In this document: positions 40,849-48,515 of the stretch, in pieces
Numbering within the stretch: position 1 is the first letter of the stretch
Layout of the letters: each line of letters starts with the position of its first letter
Origin: UBA4615 sp046046245
Lineage (GTDB): Bacteria; Pseudomonadota; Gammaproteobacteria; Burkholderiales; Burkholderiaceae_E
Assembly (NCBI GenBank): GCA_046046245.1
Contig: JBJOKE010000008.1
Span: forward strand, 124,001-188,000
DNA: 64,000 bases
Direction: 5' to 3'
Position numbers and translations under genes: made by a program
The notes under the pieces: generated by a model
What the model saw: only the letters and a program-made list of their open reading frames with translations
Told to the model about the DNA's origin: nothing
Database searches by the model: none

Positions 40849-42345
40849 TCAGGTCCCGCAGTAGGTCCTGTAGCGGGCGGTGACCGCCGGCGGCGCCGCG
40901 GTGGCGTACGGTTCGAGCGCGGGGTCGTCGTCGTACGGGCGGCGCAGCGCATCGAGCAGGCGCTCGAAGGGCCCGAGGTCGTTGCGCTCGGAAGCCGCCT
41001 CGAGCGCCTCCTCGACCTTGTGGTTGCGGGGCACGATCCGGGGGTTCGTGCCGCGCATCCGCGCCGCGCGCGCCACGGCTGCGTCCGTGCCACCGTCCTC
41101 GGCCGCGCAGCGCGCGGCCCAGCGCGCGAGCCAGGGCTCGAGCGCGGCGGGATCGGCGAAGAGCGCACGCAGCGGGGCCGCATCACCGGCGGCGGCGTCG
41201 CCGAGGCGGCGCCACGCGGTCGTGAAGTCCAGCGCCTGCGCCTCCAGCAGCCCGAGCCAATCCGCGACCAGGGCGGCGTCGGCCTCGTCGTCCATCGCGC
41301 TCGCGAGTCCGAGCTTGGCGCGCTCGCCGGCGAAGAGGTGGCGGCCGAACGCGGCCGGGAACGCGTCGATGACCTCGGTGGCCGCAGCGACCGCCGCCTC
41401 CGCGTCCGGGCCCAGCAGCGGCAGCAGCGTCTCGGCGAATCGCGCGAGGTTCCAGCGCGCCACGCCCGGCTGATTGCCGTAGGCATAGCGCCCGCCGTGG
41501 TCGATCGAACTGAAGACCGTGGCCGGGGCGTAGGCCTCCATGAACGCGCACGGACCGTAGTCGATCGTCTCGCCGGAGATCGTCATGTTGTCGGTGTTCA
41601 TCACGCCGTGGATGAAGCCCGCGTTCATCCACTGCGCGACGAGCCGCGCCTGGCGCTCGGCGACCGCGCGCAGCAGGCCGAGGCAGCGGTCGGGCGAGTC
41701 GAGCAGCTCGGGGTCGTGGCGGGCGATCGCGTAGTCGGCGAGCCGGCGCACCCGGTCCTCGTCGCCGCGCGCGGCGAAGTACTGGAAGGTGCCGACCCGC
41801 AGGTGGCTCGCGGCCACGCGGGCCAGCACCGCGCCGGGCAGCACGTTCTCGCGGATCACCGCCTCGCCGGTGGCCGCGACCGCGAGCGCGCGGGTGGTGG
41901 GGATGCCGAGCGCGTGCATCGCCTCGCCGACCAGCACCTCGCGCAGCATCGGCCCGACCGCGGCCTTGCCGTCGCCGCCACGCGAGAACGGCGTACGGCC
42001 CGATCCCTTCAGCCCGAGGTCGAACCGGCGGCCGTCGCGGTCGATCAGCTCGCCGAGCAGCAGCGCGCGACCGTCGCCCAGCTGCGGCGAGAAGCCGCCG
42101 AACTGGTGGCCGGCGTAGGCCTGCGCGACCGGCTCGGCGCCCTCGGGGACGAGGTTGCCGGCGAACACCGCCGCGCCGCGCTCGCCGCGCAGGGCGCCCG
42201 GGTCGAGCCCCAGCGACTCGGCGAGCGGCGCGTTCAGGAACAGCAGCCGCGGCTCGCGGACCGTGGCCGGGCGCCAGGGCACCGAGAAGCCGTCGAGCTC
42301 GCGGGCGTAGGTGTTGTCGAAGCGAAAGGCGGTGGCGACGTCCAT
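40849..42345 (-). CDS. selO: SelO-family protein AMPylase (YdiU/UPF0061)
   Basis: A 498-residue pseudokinase-fold protein that transfers AMP to Ser, Thr or Tyr of target proteins (adenylyltransferase). AYAGHQFGGFSPQLGDGRA (77-95), GLKGSGRTPFSRGGDGKAA (111-129) and VMNTDNMTISGETIDYGP (248-265) match the family. Asp252, Asn253 and Asp262 are the expected metal/catalytic residues. The end reads YRTYCGT: a Cys near the C-terminus, where eukaryotic SelO has a selenocysteine motif. In bacteria it links to oxidative stress and thiol modification. Length is normal, and the gene is intact. Confidence 0.93.
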   Translation of the reverse strand: MDVATAFRFDNTYARELDGFSVPWRPATVREPRLLFLNAPLAESLGLDPGALRGERGAAVFAGNLVPEGAEPVAQAYAGHQFGGFSPQLGDGRALLLGELIDRDGRRFDLGLKGSGRTPFSRGGDGKAAVGPMLREVLVGEAMHALGIPTTRALAVAATGEAVIRENVLPGAVLARVAASHLRVGTFQYFAARGDEDRVRRLADYAIARHDPELLDSPDRCLGLLRAVAERQARLVAQWMNAGFIHGVMNTDNMTISGETIDYGPCAFMEAYAPATVFSSIDHGGRYAYGNQPGVARWNLARFAETLLPLLGPDAEAAVAAATEVIDAFPAAFGRHLFAGERAKLGLASAMDDEADAALVADWLGLLEAQALDFTTAWRRLGDAAAGDAAPLRALFADPAALEPWLARWAARCAAEDGGTDAAVARAARMRGTNPRIVPRNHKVEEALEAASERNDLGPFERLLDALRRPYDDDPALEPYATAAPPAVTARYRTYCGT

Positions 42346-42421
42346 GCGTCCGATGCTACTCCACGCGGCGCCGGCCGCCGCGCGGGACGGCGCGACCGCG
42401 GCAGGGTCTTGCGACCGCCGG

Positions 42422-42637
42422 TCAGTAGTGCGGGGGGATCTCGTCGCGCAGGCTGCGGAAGACCGGCTCGTCGTCGGGACGACGCTCGCGCGCGAGCCGC
42501 GCGAACTCGCGGCGCAGCGAGTCGATCGTCGCCTGCTGGGCGACCACGACCTCGTTCAGGCGCTCGACCAGGTCCTCGGTCAGACTCGCCTTCTCCTCGA
42601 GCGCCGTCAGCCGTCGTTCGATCTCGTTCGGGTCCAT
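42422..42637 (-). CDS. slyX: SlyX family protein
   Basis: A 71-residue small coiled-coil protein. Residues 1-50 form the helix (IERRLTALEEKASLTEDLVERLN), and the C-terminal IPPHY is the family hallmark. Function is not known. Gene lies between selO and a MaoC-type gene in the same direction, with gaps of 76 and 115 bases. Length and ending are standard. Confidence 0.9.
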   Translation of the reverse strand: MDPNEIERRLTALEEKASLTEDLVERLNEVVVAQQATIDSLRREFARLARERRPDDEPVFRSLRDEIPPHY

Positions 42638-42752
42638 GCTCCGGTCCGTCGGGCACGGGCCGATGCGCCCGCGGCGGTCCAGGGTACCGCGCCCGGCCGC
42701 TGCGACGCCCGCTCGCGGCGTACCGCGCGGTCCGGCCTCGGGTGGCGCCGGC

Positions 42753-43235
42753 TCAGCCGGCGGGACGGCCGGCGAGCAAGCGGGTGACCTCGTAGGTCAT
42801 CACCTGCTCGCGGTGCTGGTTGAACACGTCGACGCGCGATCCGACGACGGCTCGCCCGCCCTTGGAGGTCTCGCGGATCGACAGCACCTCGACCTCGGCC
42901 TCGACCGTGTCGCCCACCCTCACCGGCGCGAGGATCCGCTTGTGCAGCTCGAGCGACGCGAGCCCGGTGCCCTGGATCATCGACTGCAGCAGGAAGCCCT
43001 CGATCAGCGCATAGGTGAGCACCGCGGGCACCGGCCGGCCGGCGATCGCGCCGCCTTCGTGGTGGGCGTCGATGAAGATCGCCTCGAGCATGCCGGTGGC
43101 CCCGATGAAGTTCACCAGGTCGGCCTCGGTCACGGTGCGGCGGAACGTGCGGAAGCGCTGCCCGACGCGAAGGTCCTGCCAGAAGAAGCCCTGGCCGAGC
43201 CGCGGCAGCGGCGCGGTGGCGTCGGGCGCGCTCAT
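42753..43235 (-). CDS. MaoC-family hot-dog hydratase
   Basis: A 160-residue protein of the MaoC hydratase group. QDLRVGQRFRTFRRTVTEADLVNFIGATGM (20-49) is the typical beginning, but the active-site region after it has FIDAHHEGGAIAGRPVPA, somewhat unlike the canonical NPxHxD. It may hydrate an enoyl-CoA or only bind thioesters. The ATG lies in ATGA, overlapping the stop of a 13-codon frame that has the better ribosome site; no good Shine-Dalgarno precedes this ATG itself. It is about 240 bases downstream of amt, with tandem repeats between. Confidence 0.78.
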   Translation of the reverse strand: MSAPDATAPLPRLGQGFFWQDLRVGQRFRTFRRTVTEADLVNFIGATGMLEAIFIDAHHEGGAIAGRPVPAVLTYALIEGFLLQSMIQGTGLASLELHKRILAPVRVGDTVEAEVEVLSIRETSKGGRAVVGSRVDVFNQHREQVMTYEVTRLLAGRPAG

Positions 43236-43390
43236 CGGGTCGATGCCGCGGCGGCGGCAGGGGTACGGCTCATCGGGGGCTCCTGTTCGCGGGCCGCTCG
43301 CGCGGGCTGCGGCGGCCTCGCCCGGGACTGTAGGGCCGGGCGGCCGCCCGCGGGCGGCACGACGATCGGAATCCGGACCGCGTCGCGACG

Positions 43391-43426
43391 CCGATCGCGC
43401 CGATCGCGCCGATCGCGCCGATCGCG
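43391..43426. repeat. four tandem 9-base units CCGATCGCG
   Basis: Four exact head-to-tail copies. Each unit contains the palindrome CGATCG. The unit differs from that of the repeat two bases later. Lies between amt and the MaoC gene, upstream of the latter. Such short exact tracts change copy number by slippage. Confidence 0.92.
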
Positions 43427-43428
43427 CG

Positions 43429-43460
43429 GCACGTCGGCACGTCGGCACGTCGGCACGTCG
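43429..43460. repeat. four tandem 8-base units GCACGTCG
   Basis: Four exact head-to-tail copies, starting two bases after the 9-base array. Each unit has the palindrome ACGT. The two arrays lie immediately downstream of the amt stop and might affect transcript ends or serve as repeated binding sites. Confidence 0.92.
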
Positions 43461-43477
43461 GCGCGCACGGCGCCGCG

Positions 43478-44680
43478 TCAGATCTCGGTCTGGCGCTCGG
43501 GCGTCGCCGAGATCCGGTGGATCGACAGGTCCGCGCCCTCGAACTCCTGCTCGGCGTCGAGCCGGATGCCGACGGCGACGCGCAGCCCGAAGTAGACGAT
43601 CACGCCACCGACCACGGCGATGGCCACGCCGAGCGCGGTGCCGGCGAGCTGCGATCCGAGGCTCACGCCCCCCACCCCGCCCAGTGCCTTCTGTCCGAAC
43701 ACGCCGGCGGCGATGCCGCCCCAGGCACCGCACAGGCCGTGCAGCGGCCAGACGCCGAGCACGTCGTCGACGCGCAGCCGGTTCTGCGTCATCGTGAACA
43801 TGTGAACGAACAGCGCGCCCGCGATCGCGCCGACGACGAGCGCGCCGACCGGGTGCATCAGGTCCGACCCCGCGCAGACCGCGACCAGTCCGGCCAGCGG
43901 TCCGTTGTGGACGAAGCCCGGGTCGTTGCGGCCCAGCAGCGTCGCCGACAGCGTGCCGCCCGCCATCGCCATCAGCGAGTTCACCGCGACCAGCCCGCTC
44001 AGCTTGCCCAGTTCCTGCGCGCTCATCACGTTGAACCCGAACCAGCCGACGGCCAGGATCCACGACCCGAGCGCGAGGAAGGGGATGCTCGAGGGCGGAT
44101 GCGCGGCGATGCGGCCATCCCGGCCGTAGCGGCCGCGGCGCGCGCCGAGTGCGAGCACCGCGACGAGTCCGATCCACCCGCCCACCGCGTGGACGACCAC
44201 GGAGCCGGCGAAGTCGTGGAAGGGCTCCCCGAACGCGTCCTTCAGCATCGCCTGCACGCCGAAGCGCTCGCCCCAGGCGATGCCCTCGAACAGCGGGTAG
44301 ACGAAGCCGACGAGGATCGCGGTCGCCGCCAGCTGCGGACCGAAGCGCGCGCGCTCGGCGATGCCGCCCGAGACGATCGCGGGGATCGCGGCCGCGAAGG
44401 TCAGCAGGAAGAAGCACTTCACCAGGTCGTAGCCATTGCGCTCGGACAGGACGTCGGCCCCGACCAGGAACGAGCCGCCGTAGGCCACCGCGTAACCCAC
44501 GAAGAAGTAGGCCACCGCCGAGACCGCGAAGTCGACGAGCACCTTGACCAGCGCGTTGACCTGGTTCTTGTACCGGACGGTGCCCAGCTCCAGGAACGCG
44601 AACCCCGCGTGCATCGCCAGGACCATGATCGCGCCCAGCAGCACGAACAGCGCATCGGCGCCGCTCTTCATCGACTCCAT
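43478..44680 (-). CDS. amt: ammonium transporter (Amt family)
   Basis: A 400-residue inner-membrane channel for ammonium, with about eleven hydrophobic segments. GFAFLELGTVRYKNQVNALVK (first helices), and the conserved FAGSVVVHAVGG and GVWPLHGLCGAWGGIAAG blocks hold the pore His pair. The N-terminus lacks a signal peptide. In proteobacteria amtB normally follows glnK (a PII protein gene) under NtrC/sigma-54 control; here no glnK is next to it. A sigma-54-like core lies 37 bases before the start. The ATG at 44680 follows GAGGGAGAG. The C-terminal tail is short. Confidence 0.9.
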   Translation of the reverse strand: MESMKSGADALFVLLGAIMVLAMHAGFAFLELGTVRYKNQVNALVKVLVDFAVSAVAYFFVGYAVAYGGSFLVGADVLSERNGYDLVKCFFLLTFAAAIPAIVSGGIAERARFGPQLAATAILVGFVYPLFEGIAWGERFGVQAMLKDAFGEPFHDFAGSVVVHAVGGWIGLVAVLALGARRGRYGRDGRIAAHPPSSIPFLALGSWILAVGWFGFNVMSAQELGKLSGLVAVNSLMAMAGGTLSATLLGRNDPGFVHNGPLAGLVAVCAGSDLMHPVGALVVGAIAGALFVHMFTMTQNRLRVDDVLGVWPLHGLCGAWGGIAAGVFGQKALGGVGGVSLGSQLAGTALGVAIAVVGGVIVYFGLRVAVGIRLDAEQEFEGADLSIHRISATPERQTEI

Positions 44681-45012
44681 TCTCGTTCTCTCCCTCGTGC
44701 GGACCGCACCGGGGCAGCACGAACCGGGCCAGCTCGACGCCACGACGGTGCGAATCGCGGAATGCCGGTGCACGCCCGCACCGGAGCGACGCCGCCGCCC
44801 GAGAGCACGGCGGTCGTGTCGCTCGACCCCTGCCGCACGCGCACCTCGTGCGTGCATCCCGCACTCGAACCGAGCCTCATCGCACCCGACCGGTGCCCAT
44901 CGACGTCTCTCGTCGACCCGGTCACATACGGACCTCCGGCTGGGCGCCCGGCGCGCGAGGCCCGCCGTCCGCCCGAGCATGCCGCGCGCTGCCGGCTCGC
45001 GGATCGGGACGT
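44681..45012. other. 332-base non-coding region upstream of amt
   Basis: No gene is seen on either strand. It contains the amt ribosome site (GAGGGAGAG) and the sigma-54-like core at 44717-44731. It also has several short G/C-rich inverted repeats, none strong. The rest, up to the rmuC stop, shows no open frame with codon use like a gene and no recognisable RNA. An NtrC site would be expected 100-150 bases before the start; I cannot point to a convincing one. Confidence 0.6.
44717..44731 (-). promoter_or_regulatory. candidate sigma-54 promoter for amt
   Basis: On the minus strand TGGC, eight bases, TGC (bases 44731 to 44717) has the invariant GG and GC of -24/-12 promoters at exact spacing. 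Start of transcription would be about 25 bases before the amt ATG. Nitrogen-controlled amtB genes use this promoter type. Chance matches of this length are possible in GC-rich DNA. Confidence 0.38.
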
Positions 45013-46323
45013 TCAGCGTGTCGGTGCGTCGTCGTCGGGCAGCAGCGAGCCCGCCTCGGCGGCCGGCAGCGCCTCCACGTCGCGCAGGCGTCGCGCGATC
45101 GCACGGGTACGCACCTCGGCGCCGTCGAGCGTGTTGCTCACGGTCTGGAGCTGCTGGCGGGTCTTCGCCAGCACATCGCCGAACTTTCCGAACTCGGTCT
45201 TCACCGCACCGAGCACGGCCCAGACCTCGCTGGTGCGCTGTTCGACGGCGAGCGTGCGGAAGCCCATCTGCAGGCTGTTGAGCAGTGCGCACAGCGTCGT
45301 CGGGCCGGCGACCACGACGCGCAGCTCGCGCTGCAGCGTGTCCACCAGGCCGGCACGCCGCACCACTTCCGCGTAGAGCCCCTCGGTCGGCAGGAACATC
45401 AGCGCGAAGTCGGTCGTCGCGGGCGGCGACAGGTACTTGTCGCGGATGCGGCGGGCCTCCGCGCGGATCCGCGACTCGAGCGCGCGGCCGGCCTCGTCGG
45501 CGGCCTGGGCGTCGGCGCGGTCGTGCGCCTGCTGCAGCCGCTCCCAGTCCTCGCGCGGGAACTTCGCGTCGACCGGCAGCCAGACCTCGGCACCACGGCC
45601 GGGCAGCCGGATCGCGAACTCCACGCGATCGGACGAGCCCGGCACGGTCGCGACGTCCGCCGCGTACTGGCCGGGCGCGAGCATCTGCTCGAGCAGCGCC
45701 GACAGCTGCACCTCGCCCCAGATGCCCCGCGTCTTCACGTTCGCGAGCACGCGCTTGAGGTCGCCGACGTCCGCGGCGAGCGCCTGCATCTCGCCGAGCC
45801 CGCGGTGCACCTGCTCGAGCCGGTCGGAGACGAGCCGGAAGCTGTCGCCCAGCCGCTGCTCGAGCGTCGCATGCAGCTTCTCGTCGACCGTCGCCCGCAT
45901 CTGCTCGAGCTTCGCCGCGTTGTCGGACTGCAGCTCGCGCAGCTTCGCCTCGAGCGTCGCACGGATCTCGGCGAGCCGTCGCTCGTTCGACTCGGCCAGC
46001 CGCGCGAGCTGCTGCGCGAAGCCGTCGATCTGCGCGTTCTGGATCCGGGCAACCGAGGCCGACTGCGCGGTCAGCTGTCGTGCGAAGCGGCCGATCGACT
46101 CGGAGAGTTCGCCGCGATTGCCACGCGCCTGCTCCAGCACCTCGGCGCGCAATTCGCGCGCCAGTCGGTCGGCGGACTCGCGCAGCGCGGTCTCGAGCGC
46201 GTCGAAGCCCTGGCGCGTCTCGCCAGCCGCGGCCGGCCGACGCGCGAGCAGCATCGCGAGCAGCACGACGGCCGCGACGACGCCGACGGCGATCGCCGCG
46301 AGCAGCGCCTCGACCAGGGTCAT
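45013..46323 (-). CDS. rmuC: DNA recombination protein RmuC
   Basis: A 436-residue protein with one N-terminal membrane helix (about 4-26), then a coiled-coil region (to about 190) and the RmuC nuclease-like domain. KTRGIWGEVQLSALLEQMLAPGQY (about 197-220), PVDAKFPREDW and YLSPPATTDFALMFLPTEGLYAEV are the conserved blocks. RmuC limits inversions at short repeats and also restricts some mobile DNA. The first helix suggests inner-membrane anchoring. It is followed by the haemoglobin gene upstream by 15 bases. Length is normal. Confidence 0.93.
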   Translation of the reverse strand: MTLVEALLAAIAVGVVAAVVLLAMLLARRPAAAGETRQGFDALETALRESADRLARELRAEVLEQARGNRGELSESIGRFARQLTAQSASVARIQNAQIDGFAQQLARLAESNERRLAEIRATLEAKLRELQSDNAAKLEQMRATVDEKLHATLEQRLGDSFRLVSDRLEQVHRGLGEMQALAADVGDLKRVLANVKTRGIWGEVQLSALLEQMLAPGQYAADVATVPGSSDRVEFAIRLPGRGAEVWLPVDAKFPREDWERLQQAHDRADAQAADEAGRALESRIRAEARRIRDKYLSPPATTDFALMFLPTEGLYAEVVRRAGLVDTLQRELRVVVAGPTTLCALLNSLQMGFRTLAVEQRTSEVWAVLGAVKTEFGKFGDVLAKTRQQLQTVSNTLDGAEVRTRAIARRLRDVEALPAAEAGSLLPDDDAPTR

Positions 46324-46338
46324 CGTCCCGACAGCGGG

Positions 46339-46752
46339 TCAGCCCGCACGGTTGCGCATCCAGTCGGCGGTCTGGCCGAAGGCCTCGAGCAGCCGGTCGA
46401 ACAGCGGCTGCGGCACCTGCTGGTCGGCCATCGCCTCGGCCATGCACAGCAGCCACTGGTCCCGTTCGCGCGAGGCGATCGGGTACGGCAGGTGCCGCGC
46501 GCGCAGCCTCGGGTGGCCGAAACGCTCGATGTAGTGGTTCGGGCCGCCGAGCCAGCCGCAGAGGAACCAGAACAGCCGGTCCCAGGCGTTGTCGAGGGGC
46601 TTCGGGTGAATCGCGTGCAGCTCGGCGAAGCGCTCGTCCAGCGCCATCAGGTCGTAGAACCGGTCGACGAGCGCGCGCACGCGCGCCTCGCCGCCCAGCA
46701 GCTCGAACGCGGTCGCATCGGCCGCGCCGGCTTCGTCTCGGGCATCGCTCAT
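46339..46752 (-). CDS. group II truncated haemoglobin
   Basis: A 137-residue 2-on-2 globin. LLGGEARVRALVDRFYDLMA starts the fold; HAIHPKP (about 46-52) and LFWFLCGWLGGPNHYIERFGHPRLRARHLPYPIA carry the group II signature, with the proximal His in GHPRLRARH. Such globins bind O2 or NO and help cells face nitrosative or low-oxygen stress. It lies 15 bases before rmuC in the same direction, and is divergent from the PhyH-like oxygenase gene. Start at ATG in the short gap of 54 bases. Confidence 0.9.
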   Translation of the reverse strand: MSDARDEAGAADATAFELLGGEARVRALVDRFYDLMALDERFAELHAIHPKPLDNAWDRLFWFLCGWLGGPNHYIERFGHPRLRARHLPYPIASRERDQWLLCMAEAMADQQVPQPLFDRLLEAFGQTADWMRNRAG

Positions 46753-46806
46753 CGTGCCATTCTAGGCGAGTCGCGAGCGCCTCCCGATCGCGATAAGCTC
46801 GCTGCG

Positions 46807-47643
46807 ATGAACGGACCGCCCCCGTCCGGCGAGACCGGACCGCCCGACGATGCGAGCGTCGCCGCCTACCGCCGCGACGGCGCGGTCGTGCTGCGCGGCG
46901 TGCTTGCCCCGAGCGAGCTCGCGACGCTCGAGCGCGGCATCGAGGCGAACCTCGCCGCGCCCTCGCCGCTCGGGCTGGTCGCGAGCCGGCCGGACGACCC
47001 CGGACGCTTCGTCGAGGACTTCTGCTGCTGGGAGCGGATTCCCGAATACGCCGCGATCCTGCGGGACTCCGCGCTGCCTCGCATCGCCGCGCGCCTGATG
47101 GGCAGCCGCGGCGTGCGCCTCTACCACGACCACCTGCTGGTCAAGGAGCCCGGCACACGGCAACCCACGCCCTGGCACCAGGATCAGCCCTACTACAACG
47201 TCGACGGCCGGCAGAACGTCAGCTTCTGGATCCCGGTCGACCCGGTGCCTCGGGCAGCGAGCCTCGAATTCGTCGCGGGCTCGCACGACGGCACGTGGTA
47301 CGTCCCGCGGACCTTCCTCGCGCGCGAGGCGCGGTGGTTCCCCGAAGGCTCGCTCGCCGAGGTGCCCGATGTCGCCGCGCCCCCGATGCGCGACCGTGTG
47401 ATCGGCTGGGCGCTCGAGCCCGGCGACTGCGTGGCCTTCCACATGCTGACGCTCCACGCGTCGGCGGGCACCGGACCGGGGGCGCGCCGACGCGTGTTCA
47501 GCGCGCGCTACCTCGGCGACGACGCCACGCACGCGCCGCGGCCCTGGCAGACATCGCCGCCCTTCGAAGGGCTCGCCGCGCGCCTGCCGGCCGGCGCGCC
47601 GATGGACGACCCGCTGTTCCCTCGGGTCTGGCCGAGGGCGTGA
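46807..47643 (+). CDS. phytanoyl-CoA dioxygenase (PhyH)-family Fe/2-oxoglutarate oxygenase
   Basis: A 278-residue oxygenase. The facial triad is His/Asp in TPWHQDQPYYN (WHQD) and a later His in FHMLTLHAS, with the 2-oxoglutarate-binding Arg in RRRVFSARYLG. The family hydroxylates lipids, osmolytes or secondary metabolites using O2 and 2-oxoglutarate. It is a stand-alone gene: the haemoglobin gene points away, and the next gene (PAP2) is 134 bases on. No substrate can be proposed from neighbours. Confidence 0.85.
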   Translation: MNGPPPSGETGPPDDASVAAYRRDGAVVLRGVLAPSELATLERGIEANLAAPSPLGLVASRPDDPGRFVEDFCCWERIPEYAAILRDSALPRIAARLMGSRGVRLYHDHLLVKEPGTRQPTPWHQDQPYYNVDGRQNVSFWIPVDPVPRAASLEFVAGSHDGTWYVPRTFLAREARWFPEGSLAEVPDVAAPPMRDRVIGWALEPGDCVAFHMLTLHASAGTGPGARRRVFSARYLGDDATHAPRPWQTSPPFEGLAARLPAGAPMDDPLFPRVWPRA

Positions 47644-47726
47644 GCGCCGGCGGCGCGCCGGATCGGCGCACTGCAGGGTCGCGGGCGACACGTGCCGTAC
47701 GCCGGGGGCGAGCGAGTCGCTTCCGT

Positions 47727-47732
47727 TAGAAT
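47727..47732 (+). promoter_or_regulatory. possible -10 box for the PAP2-eptA pair
   Basis: TAGAAT matches five of six positions of the -10 consensus and stands out in GC-rich sequence 46 bases before the PAP2 ATG. No good -35 box is present at the normal distance, so an activator might be needed. Confidence 0.3.
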
Positions 47733-47777
47733 CGGGTCGCGATCGACGGTCTCCCGACGGCCGATGCTCCTCGACCG

Positions 47778-48515
47778 ATGCAGAACCGCCGCCCCTTCTC
47801 CCTGCGTCCCCAGTTGTTCGTCGTGCTCGCCCTCGCGCTGGCGGGCTGGATGGCGGGCGCGAGCGGCCTCGACGCGGCGATCGCCCAGGCGCTCTTCGAT
47901 CCCGCGATGGCGGACTTCCCCGCGCACCGCTCGGCCGTGCTCGAGACCGTCGGGCATCACCTGGCGAAGTCCGCAGTCTGGATCGTCTGGTTCGTGCTGG
48001 TCGGTGCCGCGATCGCGTCGCACCGGGTCGAGCGCCTCGCGCCCGCACGGCGCGCACTGTGGGCTGCGGTGATCGCGATGGCCCTCGGGCCGGCGACGGT
48101 GGCGACGCTCAAGCTGTTCACCGGCCCGCGCTGCCCCTGGGACCTGGTCGAGTTCGGCGGCCACGGGCGACAGGTCGCCGAATGGTTCGTCGGACGGGCC
48201 GAGGCCGGTCACTGCTTCCCGGCGGGTCATGCGGCGGGTGGCTTCTCGCTGATCGCGCTCCACTTCGCGGGCCTGGCGACCGGCGACGCTCGGCTGCGCC
48301 GCACCGGGCTGTGGGCGGGCATCGCCTGCGGGATCGCGTTCGGCGCGGTCCGCATGGTGCAGGGGGCACACTTCCTGAGCCACAACCTCTGGGCCGCCGC
48401 GGTGGTCTGGGCGGTCGCCGCCGCCGTCTTCGCGATCGCGTTCCGCGCGCCGGCCGCCGCGGAACCGGCCGCGGCGCCGCCCCGACGCCCGCGTGCCCCG
48501 GAGCGCTCGGCGTGA
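47778..48515 (+). CDS. PAP2-family membrane phosphatase
   Basis: A 245-residue membrane protein with about six helices. The three PAP2 motifs are recognisable: KLFTGPRCP (112-120), PAGH (148-151, for the usual PSGH) and RMVQGAHFLSHN (192-203), with His151 and His198 as the catalytic pair. The final Asp of motif three is His here. Members remove phosphate from lipid A, undecaprenyl or phosphatidic substrates. Its stop overlaps the GTG start of an EptA-type transferase, so it most likely acts on lipid A or recycles the products of that enzyme. Confidence 0.83.
   Translation: MQNRRPFSLRPQLFVVLALALAGWMAGASGLDAAIAQALFDPAMADFPAHRSAVLETVGHHLAKSAVWIVWFVLVGAAIASHRVERLAPARRALWAAVIAMALGPATVATLKLFTGPRCPWDLVEFGGHGRQVAEWFVGRAEAGHCFPAGHAAGGFSLIALHFAGLATGDARLRRTGLWAGIACGIAFGAVRMVQGAHFLSHNLWAAAVVWAVAAAVFAIAFRAPAAAEPAAAPPRRPRAPERSA

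Noticed and set aside
43391..43460. Possible CRISPR-like array
   Set aside because: Units are 8-9 bases, without spacers, and no cas gene is present.
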